64,000 bases of DNA, taken from Brassica napus. Taxonomy: Eukaryota; Streptophyta; Magnoliopsida; Brassicales; Brassicaceae. Shown piece by piece: positions 34,530 through 50,287 of this stretch (its first letter is position 1; each line of letters begins with the position of its first letter). The notes beneath the pieces were generated by a model that saw nothing but the letters and a program-made list of their open reading frames with translations, was not told the DNA's origin and did no database searches. A program made the translations under genes and the position numbers. Location: NCBI RefSeq assembly GCF_020379485.1, contig NC_063452.1:10023065-10087064 (forward strand). The letters are read 5' to 3'.

Positions 34530-37238
34530 ATGTAAGTTCTTGAAAGTTGGTAAATGATCTCTGAAGAAAATTTTTCTGAAATAATTGATTTTATTATTAT
34601 GGAACAGGGAAAATGGTAGTAGGCACGTGCTGAAGCCGATGGACTCTGAGCAACTGAGAGAGTACGGACATCGAATGGTGGACTTCATTGCTGATTATTA
34701 CAAAACTATCGAATCTTTCCCTGTCCTTAGCCAAGTTCAGGTCACTTTCTTTTCAATTTGATGTGGGTTTTATTCAATAAAATTTGCCATGTCAAAGGGT
34801 CTAACCAAAGTTGAAGTGTCGTCACATTATGTTTTTGCTATAGTTTTGTTGGTTCATTCACACAATGTTGATATTTTACTTGTCTCTATGACACAGCCTG
34901 GTTATCTTCACAACCTTTTGCCTGATTCAGCACCAGACCACCCTGAAACAGTTGAACAAGTTCTTGATGGTGAATTAAACTGAATACCCACTTCCACTTT
35001 TTTTTGTTTGGACCATTTCCGATACTTTCTGGTTGAGCATAGACAGATCTGATGTGAGTTTTTTTTTTTTTTTGTTTTTTTGGCAGATGTTAAAACGAAG
35101 ATATTGCCTGGAGTAACTCATTGGCAAAGCCCCAACTTCTTTGCTTATTACCCATCTAACAGCAGCGTTGCAGGGTTCTTGGGTGAGATGTTGAGTGCTG
35201 GTCTTGGAATTGTTGGTTTTAGTTGGGTCACTTCTCCAGCTGCCACTGAGCTCGAAATGATCGTTCTTGATTGGCTTGCCAAACTTCTAAACCTACCCGA
35301 GCATTTTCTCTGCAAAGGTTATATAAAATCTTGTCAAAATAATCATTTGGCGTAAGACCTAACTTAGCTAAAGCTGTAATGTAGGAAATGGAGGTGGAGT
35401 CATTCAAGGGTCAGCTAGTGAAGCTATTCTTGTTGTTATGATTGCTGCCCGCGATAAGGTCTTAAGAAGTGCTGGCAAGAACTCCCTTGGGAAGCTCGTT
35501 GTCTACTCCTCTGACCAGACACATTCAGCTTTACAGAAAGCTTGCCAGGTGAATATTTTTTTCAGATTTTGATTAAAGATAGTTTTGTTTTTTTTTTTTT
35601 TTTTTTTTTTGTAAAACGAAAGTTTTGTTTAAAAGAAGTTAACTTCTGTTTTTGTGCTTGACAGATAGCCGGAATCCATCCGGAGAATTGCAGGGTGCTG
35701 AAAGCTGATTCCTCTACAAATTATGCTCTGCGTCCAGAATTGCTTCAAGAAGCCGTTTCTCGAGATCTTGAAGCTGGATTGATTCCATTCTTCTTGTGTG
35801 GCAATGTAAGCACTAGCTAACTTGGACATAAATAATTTTCGGTCCTATAATTATTAAATTTCAAAATTTTAAAAATATTATATTAAAATCTTATAATTAT
35901 TTTATAAACAATTTGATTAATTTATCTGATTTTATTTGAGTTTTGACTAAATACTTAATATTATTATAGTTTAGAACAAAATGTAAATTTAAATCTATAG
36001 GATGTATATTAATGAAAAAAAATGGATTGGGACCTGGGCCCCAAAACTAAGTCAGCTCTGCTTACTCAGAAGCATGTTTATTTTCTGAAAGACTCGTTTG
36101 TTATTTGCAGGTTGGAACAACTTCTTCAGCAGCAGTTGATCCACTAGCCGCACTGGGAAAGATTGCAAAGGTTATTTATTTCACATTTCATAGAGAACTT
36201 AATAGCAGAGGAACTGATGCTAATTCTCTTATTAATTACTGAATTCTCAGAGCAATGAGATATGGTTTCACGTGGACGCAGCGTACGCTGGAAGTGCTTG
36301 TATATGTCCAGAGTATCGACAGTACATTGACGGAGTAGAAACTGCAGACTCTTTTAACATGAATGCTCACAAATGGTTCCTCACCAACTTCGATTGTTCC
36401 CTACTTTGGGTGAAGGTACATATTCCCTCTTTTTTTACTTTCACTTTCTCCACGTGTACTGAAAAAGACATGTTGATAAAACAGGATCAGCATGCTCTCA
36501 CTGAAGCTCTGTCAACAAATCCAGAGTTTCTCAAAAACAAGGTAAGGATGATTTTGAATTTCTTATTCAATTCTTACTAGTCTTATTATCAACTTTTTTT
36601 ATATATTTTTTTGGCAGGCCTCTCAGGCAAACTTAGTTGTTGATTACAAAGACTGGCAGATCCCTCTCGGACGAAGATTCAGGTTCTTTGCTTTCCCAGA
36701 AAACTAAAATTTAAAAAAGATAGATACAATATTCTGAGCTTTTTGTGTGTGTGTGTGTTTAACAGATCATTGAAACTATGGATGGTTTTAAGGCTCTACG
36801 GAGCTGAGACTTTGAAGAACTATATAAGAAACCACATCAAACTGGCTAAAGATCTTGAACAACTCGTCTCTCAAGATCCTAACTTTGAGGTTATCACTCC
36901 TCGGATATTTTCCCTCGTCTGTTTCCGTATGGTTCCTATTGATGACGACGAAAACAAGTGTAATAGTCGAAACCTCGAGCTCCTAGAGGCAGTAAATTCC
37001 TCAGGGAAACTCTTCATTTCTCACACTGTAAGTACTGACTTCTCTTTTCTTCTCTGTTGGATGATGTTCTTTAGTTAAGACATAACTGTATATATGCATT
37101 TCTTTGCGTGGAAAAAAGGCTTTGTCGGGAAAAATCGTTCTACGTTGCGCCATTGGAGCGCCATTGACAGAGGAGAAGCACGTGAAGGAGACATGGAAGG
37201 TTATTCAGGAAAAAGCATCTTACTTGCTTCGCAAGTAA
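34530..37238 (+). CDS. AAS: Aromatic aldehyde synthase (PLP decarboxylase family, AAS)
   Basis: Twelve exons sum to 1473 nt (490 aa, the Arabidopsis length as I recall it): 34530-34531, 34608-34740, 34897-34969, 35087-35317, 35385-35548, 35665-35805, 36111-36170, 36251-36415, 36485-36541, 36618-36682, 36766-37027, 37119-37238. The start codon is split: AT ends exon 1 and G opens exon 2, giving [16 protein letters not shown]. If this is wrong, the next in-frame Met is MDSEQ at 34641. The PLP lysine is Lys309 in NAHKWF. The catalytic-loop residue is Phe338 in NPEFLKNK, where true decarboxylases have Tyr; Phe marks the oxidative, aldehyde-forming activity (phenylalanine to phenylacetaldehyde plus CO2, NH3 and H2O2). 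The enzyme is cytosolic and homodimeric in the family. Corresponds to At2g20340 from memory. The last acceptor (GAAAAAAG) is weak but required by the frame. Confidence 0.92.
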
Positions 37239-38160
37239 AACAAGTATAAAAAGGGACACTATAGTGAGCTGTTTTTGCCAACAAATCAAGGATGCATTGG
37301 ATTGGATTGGATTGGTTTTGCTTGGTTTGATATAATCATATTAAATAAAAAAACTTACCAAAGTTGGAACAACAAGTGAACTTCGGTATGATTGTGTATC
37401 TCTTTCTATTATTTTTCTTCCAATTGTGTGTATTTTATCTTTTCTCCAGTTGTGTGTATTCTATCTTCGGTATAATATATACATATAATGAGACCCACCC
37501 ATATTGAAGATCCAGCCTCAATAATTCGACTTTGGTGATACGCTTATCTCTTCTCCTCCTGATTTCAAGCTTCTTCAGCTTCCTGAGTGTCTTGTTGTTT
37601 ATGATTTTACTTATGTTTGAGTTGTATGGATGTATAATCACTGTGTTAGTTTGGGTTAGTTTCCGGGGAATTATCTTCTTTCCGCCGGCTTTAGTTTCCA
37701 AGGATTGTCCTACATCCGCTGGCTTTGTTTCCGGGGGTTTTGGTTAAACATATCAATCTGTATGTTCTCACTTTGATGAATATAATCTTCTAGTGTTAAA
37801 AAAAAAAAGGACTCCAATGGGCAGAAAACCTCCCATTGGAGGTACTCTTATTGTGGTTAACTTTATGTAACCATTAACAATGAGCTTATTATAAGCATAT
37901 GAAAAAAATCTTTTAAACTTTATCTAATACTTTACTCTTACGACCCAAACATGTGGACTTGTTTATATTTGTTTCATCATGATGCCTTACCAAATTTTAA
38001 ATGTGGTAATGATAGTGTATATATATGAGTTGTAAACTATTTAAAAGCTTAATTTTAAATATAAAAAGTGAATCCAATATGTAAAACTATATTAACAAAT
38101 ATTAAGTTTAACAAAGAGTTTAAGGTATTGATTGATATAAGTTTTTAGATGAGTGTCAAA
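37239..38160. other. AAS 3' UTR and intergenic DNA, no gene seen
   Basis: A GGATTGGATT repeat occurs at ~37297-37317. The region 37440-37760 has open stretches on both strands but no recognisable protein. From 37800 it is AT-rich and unassigned. Confidence 0.4.
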
Positions 38161-39450
38161 CACTACAAGAAAACGTGGTCATAACGACCAAGAGTTACAA
38201 CTACAATTGTGTCGTCGTAATGTAACATCACGTTTACGTCGACATCACGACGAAATATGATGTCGTCATAAAGTAGACGTAAATTTGCTACCAAACGATT
38301 TCGTCGTAAATAAGTCGTAAAGTAACATCTTATTAACGACGACCTAGTCATAGAATTGCTACGAAAAGTCTTCGTCGTAAATTAGTCATAAATATACGAC
38401 TAGATTACGATGACCACTTGTTTCGTCGTAAACACGTCGGTAAATTACGTCTATTTTACATCTAATCTTTTTCATCTAATTAACAACCTTATTACGAGAA
38501 ATGCAGTTGTAAATTAGTAGTGTGACATAAATTGGTCGTAGCATTCCCACCTACCAAAATCGAAATTTTCTTATAAATATGTTCTCCTTGCTCTCATTCT
38601 CAAATGCACAAAAAAACGAAAAAAAGTTAAAAATGTCTCGAGATATCAATGAGTTCCGGAGTTGGATGTATACACATAAAGATTATGCGGGAAGAGTGAC
38701 AAGCGAATTTCTCAACGGAGCAGAGGCATTCATGTATCAGGCCGGAAATACATCTCTCACGCAAGAAACTGGTAAAATGTTATGTCCCTGTCGTAAATGT
38801 AAGAATACCAAGTTTGCTCAGAGTGAAACAGTTTGGAAACAAATAGTAAATAGATGATTTACTCCACATTACTACATCTGGTTTCACCTTGGAGAGGGGG
38901 ATAGTAGGAATGAAGCTAGTAGTAGTAATTGGGTTGAAAATGTTGGTAATAGAGATGAACCAAGTCATTTGCATTCTGAATCAGATGGTAGATCATGATA
39001 GGATGCATGATATGGTTACAGATGCATTTCGTGAAACTACATCAATAATAGAGGATGTAGAAAATGTAGAATGGCCTAACTTGGAGGCAAAAAGATTTTA
39101 TGAAATGCTAGCTGCAGCTAATCAGCCAATTTACGAAGGTTGTAGAGAAGGTCTTTCTAAATTATCATTGGCAGCTAGGATGATGAATATCAAAACTGAT
39201 CATAACTAACCTAAAGTGTGTATGGATGCGTGGGCTGAGTTGTTTAAAAAGTATTTGCCAAAAGATAATTTGTGTGCTGAATCTTATTATGAGATTCAGA
39301 AACTTGTTCATAGTCTTGGCTTACCTTCGGAGATGATAAATGTGTGTATAGACAACTGTATGATCTACTGGAGGGAAGATGCAGAATTGTTGGAGTGTAA
39401 ATTTTGCAAGAAGCCACGATATAAACCAAAAGGACGTGGGCGGAATAGGA
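38161..39450 (+). mobile_element. CACTA (En/Spm) element, left part only
   Basis: Starts with the canonical CACTACAAGAAAA end, followed by subterminal repeats of CGTCGTAA/TTACGACG words over ~330 bp. A degenerate transposase reading frame follows. No TTTTCTTGTAGTG right end was found up to 43.4 kb, so the element is truncated where it meets the Ulp1-type gene at ~39450-39490. Confidence 0.8.
38633..39450 (+). pseudogene. Broken En/Spm-type transposase, N-terminal part
   Basis: Begins MSRDINEFRSWMYTHKDY and contains the Cys-rich CPCRKCKN motif of the transposase-associated domain, then YIWFHLGEGD. The next homology block (VEWPNLEAKRFYEMLAAAN to KLSLAARMMNIK and LCAESYYEIQKLVHSLGLP to CDNCMIYWR-like sequence and CKFCKKPRYKP) is the start of the Transposase_21 domain. 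An in-frame TGA at ~38855, a frameshift around 38996 and a TAA at ~39208 break the reading. The catalytic remainder is missing after 39450. Confidence 0.8.
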
Positions 39451-39479
39451 TGTTGCATGTCCAAATATAAATTCTGCTC

Positions 39480-42400
39480 ACTTTCGGGTGTTGCATGTCC
39501 AAAGATTGGATCGTAGCAATCAATCTTCTCCTTCTTCAGATCCACGTGAAATGCCACCCAATGATTTCCGCCGGTTTGAAGACATCTGTACAAGTGATCC
39601 ACATCTTCATACCACTTCAAGTTTGTTGGACATTCAAGGGGAAGCTTACCGTTTATTAGATCTTCATAACCATTGCCTTTGAACGTGATCATACTAGGTT
39701 TTATCTTGAACTGCTTGAAATCGTGAATCCAAAAACTTAACACCCAAACGTCAATGAAGGCAATCCGTTTGGACCAGAATGGGGTGGGATTTCGCATGAA
39801 CCTTTTAATGAGGACGTTTATATACGCACCGACATACTACACAAAGAATATTAACAAGTCAGCCGTAATCAAATATATAAGTCAGCCGTAATCAAATATA
39901 TAACTCAGCTGTAATAGAATATATAACTCAGTCGTACTAAAGACTTACATTATCAAACACCCATCCATATTCTTTTTCTGGCCACGGTCTTTCATGGATG
40001 AGTATGATGTAGAAGTCACTCTCATGATCAGCTGAGAGGACTGCTGGTTTATCTGCTGGTGCTGGTGGTTTGGGTGGAATTCCCTTAATGTGTTGCATCA
40101 GTTTTTCGAATAGCACTGGATCAACAGGTGCTAGAGGGTCATATATTGCTGATGAAAGCTTAACATTCTTCCTCATGCACGTCGTTCCATCGTCTCCAAT
40201 GTACGAAAAAACTGATGGTGAAGAAACTGCCGTCAATGCAAACCCTTTTGGAGATAATTGAAAACATTTCTCCCGATATTCCTTTACTACAGCAGATCTA
40301 ACCTCTTCCTGATTCTCGACATCAGTCTCCGGCGTAAATTCGTTCTCTTCCACAAGAACTTCGTCGTTCGTCACAGCACATTCACTGTCCTCTCCAGCAT
40401 GTTTTTGCTTCTTTAACTTAGCATGTTTTTGCTTCTTTAGCTCAGCCAGTTTTTGCTTCTTTAACTTAGCATGTTTTTGCTTCTTTAGCTCAGCCAGTTT
40501 TTGCTTCTTTAACTCAGTCTCTTTTCTCTTAGTCTCGGCTTCTTGATTCTTTAAATCAGCCAGTTTTTGCTTCTTTAACGCAGCCTATTTTCTCTTAGCG
40601 TCAGCCTTCTCCTTCCTTTTCAACGCAGCCTCTGCCTGCACTGCTTTTTTCTTATCAGCGGCATCCTCATCCTTTACAGTACGCCTACCCCTGCAGCCGC
40701 GTACATAGGCTGGAACCTTAGCATCCTTATCATCCTTAGTAGCCTTTGAAGGAGAAACATATACGAAATCAAGATCAGTAGCTTTAGCGACACTACCAAA
40801 CTCCTCAGCCAAAGTCCTTTTCACCCCTGTATCCTTACCAAACTCCTCAGCCAAAGTTCTTTTCACCCATGTATCCTTATCAAACTCCTCAGCCAAAGTC
40901 CTTTTCACCCCTGTATCCTTACTAGGATTCTCGCCGACTAACGCTAGACTATTGACAGACTTGACTTCTGCTGCGTATTCTGCTGCGGTGATGGCAAAGA
41001 TTCTTCTTCGTCGCCGTTTGAGAGGCTATCATAGTTTTCGGGAATTTTCCCTAGAACTTTCAGACGCTCCTCCACTAAAGCTTTCACCATGTCATCAATG
41101 GTCTTCTGGTCCATCAATGGTCTGTTCCGTTCTAACTCGTAAGCGTCAAACCGTGAGTCAATCTGACCAAATTTTCTATAAATATTCTCCAGAGTACTCA
41201 CAATGGTCGTCAGAGTCGCTTTGTTCTCCAAATCTTTGCTACCTTCCTCCTCGCTAGAACCCTTTCCCGTTGCAGAAGCTTTACCCTCAATGTTGTTCAC
41301 TTCATTATGTGTCTTAACTTTCTTCTGCTTCTTAGTGGGTGGCTCAGCTTCTGACGAAACTCCACCCTTCATTTTCTTCTTCTTCTCATTCCCCTTCCCC
41401 TGCACATTCCCCTGCACTTTTCAAAAACCTTTCACAAATCTACTTGTATGTATGTCTGTTATCAAGCTAACGAGTTGTGGGTCGTCAGGTTCACCCGACT
41501 ATTTAGGAAACATCTCTTCAATTGAGTCCTTCAAAACCATTCTCCTCACACGCACCTGCAACACCAGGTTATAATTAAACTCAGCCACCAAAATAACACA
41601 TAAATCAGCCATCAAATATAATAAATCAGCCATAAAAAAACTAAAAACTCAGCGTTAAACCTTACCTCGCCATGCTCTTTGATTTCGGCAGCCAACAAGT
41701 TATCAAAACTTTCACGTGTACGCTTTCCATCCCGTCGCAGAAACGGAACGTCTTCATTATTCACCACTCTCCCAAAATTCTCACCGAAGCAGTCGACATA
41801 TTCATACGCTCAAAACAATAACGCGACGGTCATGCCGCTTATTGTGTATGACCCTCCTTCTGGAGCCAACGTTTTAATAGAGTCAATGAGAACTTCGTAT
41901 ACAGTCTGACCCCATGGATACGACCCCATGGCTTCATCGTCGTATACCCTTATTGCACTTTCAAAAGGTATCCTTGAATTGTGATGCAAACAATAGACTC
42001 CCATGGCTTGAAGAAGTAGCAGCCCCAACCACTTACGCTTTTCAAAACTCCAAAGCGGACAGAACGCTAATGCTTCCTTCAGTTCATCTAACTTAGGTCC
42101 CATCCCAAGCGGCACCTTCAACTCCTCCCAAAACTCTTTGTATTGATCAGGTTCAAAACTTTATGTTGGCAATGGACCTGTGTTTAACCCAGTGATCTCA
42201 CAAAACTCGAGCAAGCCTGATAGCCTCATCAACCACGAGACACCATATCTCCTTCTTATGTACTCGCAGCTGTCTACATAGTAGATAGTGTACAGTCCTA
42301 CCAGACCATATGCTTTCGCGTCCAGCTAGCCTAATAACTACTCTAATGGGAGAGTTCACCAGTTCTTTCCACACATCAAGTCCTATTGTTTCTCTAATGT

Positions 42401-42515
42401 GGGGGAAATTTCCTAGACGGAAATTGTGATTAATATCTTTTTTTTCTAGGTTAGAAGACTCTTCAGGGTAAAGTCTTGGAGGGTAATCCCGTGATTTAAC
42501 TTCAGCAACATCCAT
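39480..42515 (-). pseudogene. Second DUF1985/Ulp1-type gene, decayed and missing its catalytic Cys
   Basis: On the minus strand the order is: MDVAEVKSRDYPPRLYPEE (42515) with the start of DUF1985 to ~42200, the rest of DUF1985 (~42175-41810, SYPWGQTVYEVLIDSIKTL), charged linkers (41417-40944 and 40908-40585), then a Ulp1 domain (40374-39945 and 39797-39480) with catalytic His in NHWVAFHV and Asp in CYDPIFG. The homology stops at the CACTA junction before the GDCG cysteine. A 1-nt frameshift lies at ~42205, stops at ~42160 (TAA) and ~40587 (TAG). It shares domain order with the 17-20 kb protease but is clearly another lineage. Introns contain a TCAGCC repeat. It was probably carried by a transposon whose ends I could not identify. 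Confidence 0.75.
40385..40600 (-). repeat. Coding tandem repeat in second Ulp1-type gene
   Basis: Units of 30-60 bp encode alternating KLKKQKHA and ELKKQKLA on the minus strand, giving a basic, helix-prone linker. A second coding repeat at 40785-40920 has three 48-bp units encoding KRTLAEEFGKDTGV. Confidence 0.7.
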
Positions 42516-42524
42516 CTGATCATA

Positions 42525-42845
42525 TAACCCAACAATAAATCAGCCACAAGATAACAATAACACAGCCATAACATAACAATAACTCAACAAAATAAAAATA
42601 ACTCAACCACAACATAACAGTAACTCAGCCATAACATAACAATTCCTCAGTCACGACATAGCGATAACTCAACAATAACATAACAATTACTTAGTCACAA
42701 CAAAACCCTAACTCAGACGCAACAAAACCCTAACTCAGACGCAACAAAACCCTCAACCCTATCACAGCCGCAACATAACCTTATCTCAGTCGCAACAAAA
42801 TATATAACTCACATGAAATATAATATATAACTGACCCACAAACTC
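42525..42845. repeat. TCAGCC/CATAACA minisatellite
   Basis: Imperfect tandem units of ~25-30 bp, AACTCAGCCATAACATAACA and variants, extend upstream (minus strand) of the second Ulp1-type gene. Smaller arrays of the same word occur in its internal non-coding segments at 41575-41660 and 39850-39945. Confidence 0.75.
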
Positions 42846-43995
42846 AACCAAAACACAATATATAACGTCGCGAAATCCTACCGGAAAAGACGAACTCGTA
42901 GATAAGAATGCGACGAAGACGATTTCGTATAAACGACTGAAGACGACGATTTCGGGGAAGACGATATCGGAGAAGACACAATATCAACGACAGAGAGTTA
43001 GTTCGAGAAAGACGAAGTAAACACAATGTCGACGAGGATTTCGGAGAGTGGGAGAAAGCTTGCGGTTCCTTCTTCGAGACGACGACAATGTTCTTCGTTT
43101 CTTTTTTTTTAACCCTTATGTATTTGTGGAGAAGGAGACGGTTTGATTTCTATTTTGCTTATGTGGATTGTTAATTACTGATGTGGATTTAGTGGTTAAA
43201 AATAATTTCAATTAAAAAAAACTAATCAGATGCTCTTATTGTCATTTACTAGGTGTATCCAAACATTTTAGTAATTTTAAAAAGATATATAACACTCTCT
43301 ACTAAACCAAATTTTCTATAATAATTTTCTCAATATATAACACACTACTGCTATTTAAGACTATATATATATTATGATTGCGTCTGAAGATCAGAAAACC
43401 TCGACTGCATCTACATTATATGTAATCTGGTGTATGTATGTGTGTGTGAGAGAGAGAGAGAGTTTCAGATTTAAAGGTAAGAAGAAGAAGAGGAGAAAGC
43501 AAATCCAAATTGATCCTACATTTTGCGACTCAATCTCTCTCTCTGTTGTAACGCCATTATCATACACAGCTGGAAACATCTCTTCTACTCTCTCTCTCTC
43601 TCTCTCTCTTCTCGGCTAGGGCGGGGAGAGAGAAGGAGAAGCGACATTGTCTTCGATCACGGTATTGTCGTACATAAATTTTAAAAAATTTCATCATGTG
43701 TGTTTTTGTCTTCTTGTGTCTTTCTCTAGATAACATCGATGCAACACAACAAAAAGTCTTTAAAAAGAACATATTTCTTCTTCTTTCTGATGTGTTATTC
43801 AACGTGTTAGGCTCTGACGAAAAGTCGTTTTGGTAACATGTGCGATGTGTCTTTCAGGCTCTGCGTTTCTCTCTACCACCGTCGTGACTCCTCTGCTCAT
43901 AAGACACATCTTACTCTCGCTTCCTCTGCTTACATTGAATTGCTCTTTCTTCAATGCTCTCTAGCTCAGAAATCTCATTAATCTAATTATTGATT
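42846..43995. other. Intergenic region and ABCC5 leader
   Basis: 42860-43090 has GACGAAGACGATTTCG-type repeats, probably the leader of the decayed Ulp1-type gene. From ~43370 the sequence is the promoter and 5' UTR of the ABC transporter, with GA repeats (43447-43464) and a CT microsatellite at ~43590-43612. No other gene seen. Confidence 0.45.
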
Positions 43996-49379
<5,384 letters not shown>

Positions 49380-50187
49380 TCAGTCGAGGTGAGGACCACA
49401 AAGTGAAAGGAATCTACTTCTCCGTGCTGCTGGGACAATGCTGTTCCTGCTGCATAGCAGAAAATTTGTGTTGAGAGAAACACACAGGGCTCAAGAGCCT
49501 GTCAATAAAGACCAGGGATTCAAGAACACCATTGTTTTCGGGACTGAGCAGCAGATTTAAAGATCCAGGTCGCACGCATTTTTGTTTAGTTTAGGTTTCT
49601 GTTGTAAGCTGAATCAGTTGTTTAGAAGCTGCTTCTTTCTCAAAGGATACAGAGAGTCCAATATGTTCAGTTTTGCGTTTCATTTTTAGTTTACGGTTTC
49701 AAATCAGACGGGTTTTCGTTCATTCAATATTATCGTAGAACTTGGCATGGCAATTCGAATACCGAACCGGGTGAAATCTATTAGGAAAATACATTTTATA
49801 CCGATAATAGTTCAGTTCTGTTTTGAGCCGGTTAAATAATCCTATATCTGTTTAATAGATTACGTATTAGTTGAAGTGGTCAGTGGTGAGCGCTGACATA
49901 ATTGTATATTGGCCTTCCGAAACCGAGTTCGAACAATAGTGTGACATTTTCGTTAGTATCCTTCACTTTCGAAATATGGAGTAACGATTTAGTCGGGTAA
50001 CATGTAAAATTTACAACTGAACTAGAACCCACAACTTTTGATATTATAAACCATCACATAAATAGTTTAAATCCGAAACCGACACGAACTACTCTATTTT
50101 GGATCGGTTCTGATTCAGGTATTCGGTTTTTATGCCCGGAGGCGTATTAAAATACTCTACATGGGTTGAGAGACCAAAATTATTGTG
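49380..50187. other. ABCC5 3' UTR and intergenic DNA
   Basis: Contains ABCC5 3' UTR to roughly 49690, then a repeat-like segment with GAACCGGG and GAACCGAG-type words (49750-50100). No gene seen. Confidence 0.5.
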
Positions 50188-50209
50188 TTTGGGCCCGGCC
50201 CGGCCCAGC
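50188..50209 (+). promoter_or_regulatory. Site II element cluster, complex I gene promoter
   Basis: TTTGGGCCCGGCCCGGCCCA, ~80-100 bp before the start codon, holds overlapping TGGGCC/GGCCCA elements. Site II elements are well documented in nuclear genes for plant oxidative-phosphorylation proteins, which fits the downstream gene. Confidence 0.6.
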
Positions 50210-50287
50210 CATCTACCTGTATCATCTTTCTCTCTCTCTCGCATATCTGTGTTTGTTGTCACTCGATCGATCGTGCGACTGAGGACG

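Noticed and set aside
41203..41574. 123-aa plus-strand frame
   Set aside because: Antisense shadow of the charged linker of the minus-strand Ulp1-type gene.
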